Origin: Carnegiea gigantea
Lineage: Eukaryota; Streptophyta; Magnoliopsida; Caryophyllales; Cactaceae
NCBI GenBank assembly: GCA_029747015.1
Contig: JAKOGI010000422.1
Span: 472,001 to 536,000 of the forward strand
Direction of reading: 5' to 3'
Length of the DNA stretch: 64,000 nucleotides
Of the stretch, positions 11,082-23,000 are shown one piece after another. The notes below the pieces were generated by a model. The model searched no databases, was not told the origin of the DNA, and saw nothing but the letters and a program-made list of their open reading frames with translations. The first letter of the stretch is position 1; every line of letters begins with the position of its first letter. A program made the position numbers and the translations under genes.

Positions 11082-14000
11082 TACTACTACTTCTTCTTTA
11101 CAAATTAGCCCTTTGATAATTAGGCTAATTTTTATTCTGTGAGCATTTAAATATTTATTAACACTTGAATAAATTATTTAAGAGTATTAGGAGGTCCATT
11201 TTGAGACCACGTCGTCGTTTCAACCTGTAATACACAAATATATGTATGTACACATAAAATGCTAAATTGAAATGCGGCGCCCAACTTGATTAATTGTGAT
11301 TACGATAATTTGAAGTAATTAATATGAATCTTAGGTTCAGGCCGTTACAATCGTTCACCCAAAAAAAAAAAAAACCCGAATTCATCCAACGTAGAAACCC
11401 TAGACGTGTACACCAGCGCTCAACCCCCCCTAGGTTGTCAGTCCCTACCCCGCCGCCAGGCTGTCGGTCCCTGCCATCCGCCACCACCCCTCGACTCGCC
11501 ATCCCCGGTCGACCATCATCCACCCGTTGCCGACGGTGCTCCATCGCCGGAACCCTAAACCCCCTAAAATTCACAAACCCTAAACCTTAAGCCCCATTTT
11601 GCCTAAATTTTCAATCCTAAAACCTCAAATTTGATCTTCACCCATCACAATCCATCAAAATTGATCTAAACCCTTGATTACCCATTAAATGTCGTCTTAA
11701 ACCCCCAAAACAATCAAGGTAAATAGCATCCAATTTTGCCCCAATTGCTTGGCCACCAATCCGCAATCCTAAGTAACGAACCACTTCGTACATGCAAATT
11801 GGCAGCCTCGCTGACTTCGGTTAGTAACAGAGAGGACCGAGACCCCCTTGCCTCTCCCGTCCCGTCCTGTCACCACCGACCCCCCTCGCGCCAGACATAG
11901 TCACTAGGTGTTTGTCGCTATTGTTCATGGGCCTTCTGCTGCTACTGTTCGTGCTGTTGTGTCGCTGCCACAAGTGCTGCTGCGCAGTCGCTCTCACTGT
12001 TCTATGTTGTGGGCTGCGCTGATATTACTTCCACCATGCCGCATACTGTCGGCCTATCTCCACCCACTCTCAAAACAACCTTGCTGTTGCGGAAGGTGTG
12101 GGATTAAGTCCTCACTTGCAAATCACTAAGAAATACAAGGACCTTTCCAAGTTTGCAAACCACCATTTGACAACTACTGCCTCGTCCCCATCACCCTCAG
12201 GCCACGTTTTGCCCATTTTGCTGGTGCCGAAGGTGTGGATCTTAGGGCATTACTCATGAACCGCTACGAAGTACAGGGACCTAAATTTACTTCGATAAGA
12301 GTTAGGCTTTTTTATGCGAAATTAGTCTAATTCCTATACTTGCTTAGATACTGATTTTTTCCCTTACTTCTTATTTTCCTGTTTAGTTCGAATCTTATCA
12401 ATAATCCATATCAAAGTTTTGTGCTATGTTCTGTGCATGGTAATTGTTTATCATTGTTGTTATTCTCGAAATTTGATTTAATCTCAGCACTTGCATCGCG
12501 CATTCGCAATCGGAATTGCATCCACAATGCCGTCACCACCCAAACAGCTTACTAAGCCCGGATTGATGTCCCGGTTGAAGGACTTGACCATCAAGATGAA
12601 AGGTGAGGTTTGACTAGCTAAAGGCTAAGATTGACAAACTTAACCAAGCATTGGAATAGCTACCCATATTTGAACAACGTTAAACCCCACCACAAGATTC
12701 CCCCACACTTCTTGTCGGCATAAGTGGGTCATTTATCAATCAGATCGGGCTGATGAGTTTAAGAAAAGGGAACCCAAACAACAGCTTCGTTCTAACCGTC
12801 GAGAGCAAAACCAGGTCAGTGGTGTGAGAAATGGTCAAGGGGACCCTCGAGACCACAGGTTTAACATCCCTAGAGGTGACATGAGAACAACTAACTATAG
12901 GGAGTCTAGATATGTGGACCTTAAACCTGACCGTAGGGATGTACATGAGGGTTACTCTGATATCACTCGAAAGGTGAAGGTAGATGTACGTACTTTTGAT
13001 AGAAAGATAGATACCACCGCTTTTTCGGACTCGATGGTTGTTATGGATAATTACTTTGATTGTTATGCGATGTCTACCATTAAGCGGGTTAGATTTCCAA
13101 AGATGAAACTCATAGGACTTGTTACGATGTTTTGGCAACCTACCACGAGTCACCTTGAGCGAATGCATCAACCTCCCATCACCCAATAAGAAGTCGTGAA
13201 GCATAAGTTGAAAGAGAAGTATCTCCCTTCTTTCCATAAGGCCCACCTTTTCAATCAGATGACCTTAGGCAATTCACCTCTAATGTGTCCAACTACAATA
13301 GTTTTGACCTTTGAGGAATTGACTCTGCACTGTGACCTTCTAAAGGATCTTTCCATTACAATAATTTCATTCAAGGCTTATAGAATGACCTTAAGATGGA
13401 AGGAACCTTGTTTGCTCTTTATACTCATAATAAGGCTTACCATTCAGCTTTGAAGGTTGAAAAACTTAACAAGCTCTCGTGGGAAAGGTTACTATGCTTC
13501 TGAGTTCCCTCTTTGTACCCATGCATTAGAGCATGACCATGAGTCACGTGAACTGTTTGAACTTGAGCAAGAGGTTGTTCCCTAAAGGAGGCTTTGAGGA
13601 TCTTGTTGATGTTGAAAATAGCTTTCTCCATGATGCACATCTTGGAGTTGCTAGATGTCTCTTGCCCAACCCAATCTTGAACGATGAGTGAAAACCTACC
13701 ACTATTCTTTTATACCCTCCTTATTAGGTTTGGGGTGACTCATATGAAAATGGTTATCAAGAGTGGCAGCACTTTGAACGTTGTTGCTTTGTTTGCCATA
13801 TACCGATGTCACCTTAAGGTAGAGCCTTATCCCCACTCTTTCAAAGTAGCATGGGTCAATATGACCAACCTGATAGTTACCCATAGGTGTAAGATTCCTA
13901 TCCAAATTGGTGGCTACAAAAACGAGATTTTATATGATGTCCTAATGAATGTTGCTCCGATCCTCCTCGGTCGTCCTTGACTTTATGATTTCAATGTCTC

Positions 14001-17000
14001 ACATCGTGGAAGAGATAACACATATACCTTTAGGTACCTGCATAGGAGTATCACTCTTCACCCGTGTCAACCCAAAGAGCTGCCTTCCCGGAGTCCCAAA
14101 CCCTCCCCGACTTTCTCATCTCCCATCAGTGTGTCTCCTCCACCTAGGAAAACTATTTTCCTTCTTCGCCATAGGACTTGCAAAGACTGGGACACTCTAA
14201 GGAGTTCTATCTGGCAATCTTAACTAGGGGGTAGCCTATTTTCTTCCCTAGCTCTCCCACTCATGTCTCCCCCTTTAAGGAATCCCAGATGAGATTGATA
14301 AGTTACTTAGAAGTTTGTCGATGTTGTTTCTGATGAGCTCCCCGGTGAGTTACCTTTATCTTAGGGACATAAAAAATGCCATTGACCTAGTCCCCGGGTC
14401 CCATCTGACCTAGCCTTCCCTATTATAAGCTAAACCCTACTGAGAGAGCTGAGTTGAACCAGTAGGTTAAGGAATTGTTGTCTATAAGCTGTGTTTGCCA
14501 TACCTTGAGTCCATATGCGATTTCTGCCCTTCTTACTCTTAAGAAGGATGGTTTTTGAAGAATGTCTGTCAATAGCAGAGCTATTAACAAGATCACTGTA
14601 AAATATAAATTTCCCATTCCAAGGTTAGAGAACATACTTGATTGTCTTGCTAGGTCTAGCTGGTTCTCTAAGATAGACCTTCGCAGGTTCGCATTAGGCA
14701 GGGGATGAACGGAAAACTACTTTTAAGGCCCAAGATGGCCTATTTGAATGGAAGGTGACGCCGTTTGGGTTGTCTAATACTCCCAACACATTTATGAGAC
14801 TCATGACTCATCTCCTACAACCATTCTTAGGGAAGTTCTTGGTGATTTTTTTTTAATCACATCTTGGTATATAACAAGTCTCGGGAGCAACATATTTAGC
14901 ATCTTAGGCAATTTTTTTGCATTCTTAGAAAGGCAAAGTTCTTTGCTAATCTAAAAAAGTGTCTTTCTCTAACCCAAGTTCTCTTTTAGGGTTCATTGTG
15001 TCCGCCAAGATATCTCTACTTATCCTGACAAAGTGAAAGCCACTAGGGAATGACCTGAACCCAAGACCATCACTAAGGCTAGGAGCTTCCATTGCCTTGT
15101 ATCATTCTATAGGAGATTCATTGCTTGTGATGCTTCTCGGCATGGCACTGGTGGAGTCTTGAGTCCAGAGGGACATCCTACAGCATTCATTAGTGAAAAG
15201 CTCAGGGAGTCTAGGCAAATTAAGCATAACACCTATGAGAAAATCACCCATGAGAAAGAGTTATATGCTCTCCTTCAGTCCCTTCGCCATTGGAGGTATT
15301 ACCTTTTACCTCAAGAATTTGTTTTGTATTCAGACCATGATACCTTTAAGCACTGAAATTCTCAGTCTAGTGTCAATCCTAAGCATGCTAGGTGGGTCGA
15401 GTATGTTAGTGAGCATTCCTTTATGCTTAAGCACAAATCCAGTGGTGAGAACAAGATTGTTAATGCTCTCAGTTGCATTAGTTATCTTTTACAGACAGGT
15501 TGAGGTTCTAGGTTTTGACAAGCTCAAAGGTCCTTACACCTCTGGTCCTTACTTTTCACCCATTTGTACAAAACTTTTGGTTGGAAACCGCAGCCACCAT
15601 GTTAACCTTGTCGTTCATGATGATTTACCTATTTCAAGGTTCTAAGTTATGCATGCCTAAGACATCGTTTTGAGACTTCTTAATTTGAGAGATGCTTGCT
15701 GAGGGGGTTAGCCGGCCACCTAGGTAAAGATAATATCATTGCTTTGGTCACAGATTTCTTCTATTGGCCCTCTCTCAAAAAGATGTCTATCGCATTGCGT
15801 CTCAATGCGCACTTGTCAGTTAGCTAAAACTAAGAGATACAATATTGAACTTCACATTCCTCTTCCTATCCCATATACTCCTTTGAAAGACATTAGGACA
15901 AACTTTGTAACAGGTCTAAGACATCTCATGGTCTTGATTCGATTTTGGTTGTGGTTGATGGGTTTTCTAAGATGGCTCATTTTATTTCCTGCGGTAAGAC
16001 TGAGACTCGCATGTTACTAAATTAGTCCTTCTGAGATGTTCGGTTGCATGGCCTTCCCACTTCCATCGTGTCTAATAAGGATGTCAAGTTTCTGGAAGAT
16101 CTTATGAAGATTGTGTGTGGTACTATTTTGAAATTTTCTGCAGCCTTTCATCCTCAAATAGTTGGGTAAATGGATGCAAATTGAAGCTGTTATCACAAAC
16201 TTTGGACTTAATTACCCGGTTCGCGGGTTGTCCCCTGGAACCGCATACCGGTTCATGCGTTCAAGAACGTTGGTCAAAGACGATCAGGAGCGAGGTGGAT
16301 TGCAACCCAGTTCGTTGATGGCGGCATCCCAGACAAAGCTCTTTCTCCTGCGGCAGCCGCAGAGAACTTGGCATGAGGAGGGAGAAAATACAATGGAAGG
16401 AGACTGAGTGAGGGACGGCTATGTGACAGAGTTGCTCTTTTGTTTTAATGATGATGGTGGGTAGAGAGGGAGGGGTAGGCTCCACAAAACCGAGGTCTCT
16501 TTAGTACCCTGTGTTTGTATCTATATCTATCCTGCTTCAGTATTTCAGATAAGCACAGTAACAAAGGTCTTCATTTACTACTCCCTATATGCTCTGTATT
16601 CCATCGCATTCTGACAACCTATTTACGCCGACTCCAATGTTTGGGCGTTTACTAATTTGAGTGAAGTATGAATTTTCTGTTGAAAGGATATACCAATTAG
16701 TATGTTATTATCTACTACCGCTAAAAGAAATCAAAAATTTAGTGGGGAAATATTGTACATTGTACCTAAAAATGTACCCTCACATACCCGATTCCTTAGA
16801 GGTAGCGTTCCACGTCCCCATTCCGCGTACCAAAATGAATGGCGTCCTGTGTAACTATGCCTTGGGAAGCCGCTAGATGTGTTGTGAGGGAGAAAAATAA
16901 GGCACTTGGGATTTGACTTTACCCCTCGTTGAGTTTGCATATAAAAATGCTCAGTAGGTCCACAGGTAAGAGCCCGTTTGAGGTTGTCCATGATTACTCG

Positions 17001-20000
17001 CCTAGCACCCCTGCTGACCTCATTCCCCTACCACCTGATGCCTGAGTGTCACAACCTACATCCATATTTGCACAGCATATTCATGACTTGCATGCTAAGA
17101 TTCGACGCAAAAAATTGCTTTAAGTAATAACAGTTATAAGCTTTCCGCTCACGCGTGTTGTAAACCTGTGAATTTTGAGGTACATGATTTTGTTATGGCT
17201 CGTATTCGACCTGAATAACTACCCAAAAATTCCTTCAAAAAGCTTCACACTCGCACTATAGGACCTTACCAGATCATTCGAAAATTGGGATCTAATGCAT
17301 ATGTACTTGATCTCCCTAACAGTTTGGTATTAGTTCTATTTTCAAAATGGAGGATCCCACTCTTCCTTGAGGTACTTATGAGCCTCCTTGTCTTCCTTTT
17401 GGTGTTTCTGCAAGTGCTCAGCCCCTTAGGTTTCCCCCTTTGCCCCAGTCACATACTGACATTGAGGCGGTGCTAGATGACAAGTTTATGTCATCTTCTC
17501 GTGGTGAGTTCCATCGTCCTTGTGCAATGATCAGGTCAGCCCTAGTCAAATCTTTCTTGGATTACTGAAGATGAGTTTCGTGATTTGAACCTTACTCTAG
17601 TAGAGTAGTACCTCTAAGAGAACTCGTCGGAATCGAGTTCTTTTCGGGTTGGGAGACTGATGCAGTATTTCCTAAGCAATTTTAATGCAGTGTCTATTCC
17701 AAGAAGCATAGGAGATTTCGGAACCTAGAGATTCTCTTTTAGGATGATAATCTTAGTCTTATTTTATTTCCTAGCCTATTTTAGCTTTTCATTTTTTCTG
17801 TTCTTTTTTCAATTTTAATGAATCCCACATAAACCTCCGTATACGTGAGAAAAGACAGTCTCGAATGAAATTAAATTGAATTGTTAGAAATATTTGTGAG
17901 AGTTCTCTTATTTAGTGTGAGTTTCTCGGTGTAGGAATTGCTCTCAAAGCATCCTACATCACGTTCCAATTTTCCAACCAAGGCCATTTGGAAGTCAAAA
18001 GCTCCTGTAAAAGCTCCCTTTTTGGCTTGTGCGACCACCAAAGGAAAAATTCCCATGGAGAACTTCCTTGGAAGAAGTTTTATGGGCCAAGTAAATGTTC
18101 TACGTTCCATGAGGGAGAAGAATCACTCCACTACTACCTCCTTGTGCATTGTCATTGGGTCTCCTAGCTTTGGAACTTGGCTTTCTCCTTGATAAGAGAT
18201 AGTTGGGTTCAACCTTTCGAAGTTCAAAGATGAGTAAGAGGCTTGGAGAAGAAGGATGAAAAAGAAATGGGTTTCAAGTGTTTGAAAGATGATCCCTACA
18301 GCTATTTTTTGGACTACTTGGAAGGAAACAAAATAACGTACTTCTAAGGGCGAAGAAATGTCCTTCCAATATTTTAAGCTCTACTTTTGATAATTTTGTA
18401 TAGTTTGGAGTCAAGTACTCAATGGTCCTGTAAACTTGACCTTTTCGGATTTTGTAGATAATATTATGCAAGAGAGCTTGAGGGCATGATGTTTTGTAAT
18501 TGCCCCTTTTGTAAACGGGCAGCACCCCCTAGGTATCTTTTAATACAACTTTTGCTTACTCATCATAAAACAAAAAAATGGAAAGCAAACAAAGCATAAT
18601 GTCACATGACTAAACATTCATCTGTCAGACTTTGCTGCTTATCGTACCTTCTAGATCCGCACACGCTGCCCCCCCCCCCCCCCCCCAAAAAAAAAAAAGA
18701 GTTCACTAGCTGTTATATCATCACTACCTCTTGGACGACTTCGGTGTATGACCAATAGCTTATCCACAGAGAGAGGTTTTAAAACTGTCTTGACTCTTTT
18801 TGTTGAGAGGCAGAGCTCTCAGAATGTGATTGAATACCTCCAGACCACAAAAAAAGAAATACATATCTTCCAGGAATAAAGATTAAGAAAAGCAGAATAT
18901 TTTCGCTTTACTGGAATTTCCTGAAGGCACGTTAACTTGTAGATGCCTAGGTGAGTTTGGTATAACTTCATCATCAGACTGACTCTCTATTTCCAGCGCA
19001 CTCATTTTACCGATAATCTTGACCTACTAGTGTATGCAACAAGATTGAATATGTAAACTCTCTAATTTTTAGGACGCAGATCTTCTCTTTTCTTTTTTCT
19101 TGTTTTTGTTGGTCTTTTTTCGGGGGGGGGGGATTCTGCATCTTGTATTGCCTAAAAAGGTGCTAAAGACTGTCTGGTTGTTATAAATGTATTGCCTGGT
19201 GGGGGGGAGCGGGGAGATACTCTCTGCTATACAAGTGACAACATCATCCAACACTCTGAAAGTTCCATCCTACCCCTCCAAATCTCCTTCCTTCCATGCC
19301 TCCTTGTATGAAAGCACCCATCCCTTGCAAGTATAAAGAATGCACTGGTATATACTATACCACTTACCACTGGAATAGCCAAGTAGTCAAGTAATCTTGC
19401 TGCCAACCTTGTGGAAACAAAAATCAGCCATCTCACTCTGTCAAATTATTCCCATCTGCTGCCCCCACCCCACCCCCTGGGGAAATTTTTTTTTAAAAAA
19501 AAAAATTCAACTTCCACGAATGCATGGCCTGCACTGTGTAGCAAGGGCTTGTGTTAGGGGAATTAAAATAGCCACTTGGCAGAGTTGTCTGCAGAAATTT
19601 ATATGTTTCCATCATCACATGCAAAGGTAATTTCTGTAAGAATTAGCGGAGTCAAGATGCAGAATTTTCGTGGGAGAAAAGGAAAATCAACCTCATTCTT
19701 TTTCAAACACAAATTATTCTTCCCCCAGTTCTGCCAAAGACCAGAAACGGAAAACCATGTTTCAAGTTTCAACAGAAACTTGAGAAAACCTCAAATGGCG
19801 ATTCAAAAGGTTCTTTGAGATTCAAATGGTACTGTGATCATGTTTCGACATGGTTTACTAAGTGTATTAAAAGTGGGTCTTCTAGTACACAGCCGCGAAT
19901 GTTGGCAACTCACTGAAAGACAAAATCCATACTGCATCTAACACAATCATGCAGGAAACAGCCTTTTTTAAAATAACAAAAGCCTCTTCAGAGCTTCACT

Positions 20001-23000
20001 TGTGTACATTGGCCCTCCCACACTTCACCGTGCTAAGACTCATACTAGGTGTTGCTTTCGTAGTTGTATTTCACACAGCCATGCATTCTTAAGGCAAAAT
20101 ACAATAGATAAGCACACTAACCACTCAAATTTAATGAATTTGATCACTCATAACTGAACCCTGGATTTCCAAATGAAGAGTTCAAGCCTAGTTCTCCACA
20201 ATGCTAATATTCTAGCTAATGCCATCGGACATGCCATGTTTGGGAGTATTTGGCATGAGAGAAACAAAAGAGTCATCAAGATTGCAAAGACACCTCTTCA
20301 GCACATCAAAGATAATCTAATGAAGACTCTTTAGTCTTGGGATGCTTCAACCTTTTGCAAAACTTCTTTTGGTATTGTAGACGCCTTAGATAGGTTCTAT
20401 TTTGGATGGACATAGTCCTTTTGTAGGATGCTTGCCTGGTATACTAATGTATGTTGTTTTCCTTATCATAAAAATGATGCCATCTTCTAGTTTGCACTTT
20501 GCACAAAGGGCATGGGAACTTCACCGAAACATTTCTTATGTGCTTGTCTTCGGTCATAGTGGAGGATTGATGCACATGTAAGTTGGCATGCATTGATATC
20601 TCAGGCATACTGATGATGGTAAGAAAGGTAAAAAGCAAGTTACCCACCTGCATCTGAGGCAAGGTATACAGCAGCCATAGCAATATCCCATTTCTCTCCA
20701 AGTTTAAAGAGCGGCATGTAATCTCTAGCTTTGTTTGTCATCTCCTCAGGTGCAAGCTTACTCATCCCTGGCGTACCACTAATTGGACCAGGTGCAATAC
20801 CGTTGACTTTAATATCATAATCTGTTCCCCACTCCAATGCTAAGGTTCTAGTAGTAGCATCAACAGCTGCCTACAAAAAAAACCAAGCCATGAGTTTTAA
20901 AACAATCTGGCTAAATTTTTGGGGGGGGGGTGATAAAACGAATAAGCAAGGAAGTTTTCAAGAACTCAAAACAGCAAGATATGTTTACTGACCTTCGCTG
21001 CAGATACATGGATTTGATACCAGGCAGCAGTGTAGTGCAAGGTAGCACTTATATTCAATATTAACCCGCCAGTAGATAAAGTTCTTCCTGGGCCTCCTTT
21101 TCTGAGATATTTGAGTGCCTCACGGCACATCGTGAATGTCCCAACAGAATCAATATCCAGGACTGCAGAGTAAACAGTGATGACGTCAGCTGGCAGGATC
21201 TAAATGACAAACAACATAGACAACAAAGAAGCTTTCATTTATTATCCCAGAAAAGAAGGCATGAAATCTTGAAAATCTTGAACATCTATATGTTTCATGA
21301 GCTACTTGCCTGAACAAGGTCATATCTACTGATAATTCAACCAGAAATAGTACTGCAGGATGAAACCCTTTTCCTTCAAAGGAAGAAGCAGCTAGGTAAT
21401 GTAAACACGAACAATGCAAATAACCTGATGACACTTAACTGACGTAAGGAATGAGGATAATCTGACAGGAACCTGTGTTTTCAGGTGATCATTCAAGCGA
21501 AGTATATGATAGGCAGAATGCTGTACTTTTACGAGCTCATTAGTTGAGCACATGCTCCATTTTTAACCTGTCCCAGATGGCTAATAGGTGTGGTAATGTA
21601 CGGATGAAGAAATAATGAGTACAGCAAACCATAGTGGATGCTGGACAATTCAATGTAATTGTGGGTGATATGGATTATTTATCGGGCATAGACAGTACAA
21701 ATAAGTCCCTTTTCGGCACTTTTTTCAGCTTGGATTACAATGAACTAAAGGAGTAGACCTAATACAGTCATATTGTCCTTTGCTTATTTTTTTATGAACA
21801 AGTCCCTTGTCAACTGTTTTTAATCTAGGGTCAAATGAAACAACCTTCCTGCAATTCAGGTGTAGTTCAGGGGTAAAGCAGACTACATTTGACAACACGC
21901 CCCTCCCCCAAAAAAAGAAACAAGGTGGAGGAGGAGGAGGCTAGGTAGGAGCATGGAACTGCAGATAAGACATGCCAGAATAATACAAGAGGATAACAAG
22001 CATCACCAGCCCACTGCAAAAACTGTCGAAGAAGCATCTACAAAATCATATGTTAATGGTCTGAGGATGCTAAATGATATAAGACAAACAAAAAAGGATT
22101 TAAGGAATATAATAATGTGAACTTTGTGGGTGGTGAAAACTAATAATCTATCCTTAAGAAATAAGCTTCGACACTCCGAACTTTGAGGATATTTATTTTA
22201 GTAGTATATAGTCATTTTAGATTGTATTTTTTCAGGCGATTCCAAATGATATTGCCTCTACAACAACACAAACATATAAAATTCAAATTATTCATATTCA
22301 TTTTGAAGTTCAAATGCCTGAAAAATATAATCTAAATTCTAAAATGATCCCTATACTATTGAAAATAAATACCATCAAAGTTTGGAGCACTTAAACCTAT
22401 TTCTTAATGTTGGATTATTGGTTTCAATTGCCCACAAAGCTCGGATTATTACATTCCAAAAATCAAAAAATTATAAAAAAAAAAGATTGGCATTAACAAA
22501 AGCAGCATATCAGTGAAAATAAAAAGCAATAAATTTGAGGGAATCTGCAAGGGATCAAGAAGAAAAACAATCTAAACCAGTTACATCGGGTAAGCTGCAA
22601 GTGTAATGATGATATGTCTTCAGTCGTGACTATGATAGTTGCTTACTACACCCTAGAAGATAATCAAATCCTAGAAGATATCACAAGACTTTAATTGCAA
22701 TTGGACTAGATCATTTTAATAATACCAGTTGACTATGCAAGGTAGAATTACAATGAGGAGCCCTAAATATGAAATGTTCCAAGACATTAGGAAACTCACA
22801 GCAGCACTTAAATCCAGCAGCATTGCTTAAACTTCTCAAGGGGAAAAAAATTCTGTCAATGACCTAAGCTAGTTAACTTTCAGCTGTGTTTTAGACCTGT
22901 TCATCATGAGCATGTTGGATGAGCAGGTACCAGGTTCGAGAAGGTTTGACCAGATTTGACCAGCAAATAGTAGGTATTAGCAGGTTTGACTAGGACTTAG

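Larger units (their letters stand above)
7669..17961 (+). mobile_element. Full-length Ty3/gypsy chromovirus, decayed
   Basis: Bounded by LTRs beginning TGATGCA and ending CTACATCA (7669-8153 and 17658-17961), with a perfect 5-bp target duplication CGTTC outside (7664-7668, 17962-17966). The order is primer site, leader (interrupted by a solo LTR), gag, protease, RT, RNase H, integrase, chromodomain. All reading frames contain many stops, so it is inactive. It lies antisense to the reductase and inside that gene's last intron and inside a LINE. Confidence 0.88.
5575..20647 (-). other. Reductase intron 4, 15.1 kb, transposon-filled
   Basis: Donor GTGGGT at 20647 and acceptor CTTTCCAG at 5575, in matching phase 1. 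The intron contains a split LINE, a full chromovirus, a solo LTR, another LINE tail and an unexplained GC-rich insert. Nearly all of these are on the plus strand, opposite to the host gene. Confidence 0.85.

Noticed and set aside
11290..11574. Opposed GC-rich open frames on both strands
   Set aside because: Composition-driven frames over the LTR end and leader; no homology.
11390..11590. CCCTAAA-like words resembling telomere repeats
   Set aside because: Units are scattered and degenerate, and lie in the C-rich chromovirus leader. Not an interstitial telomere array.
12740..13246. 168-codon minus-strand frame
   Set aside because: Shadow of the chromovirus gag, which has the clear domain pattern on the plus strand.
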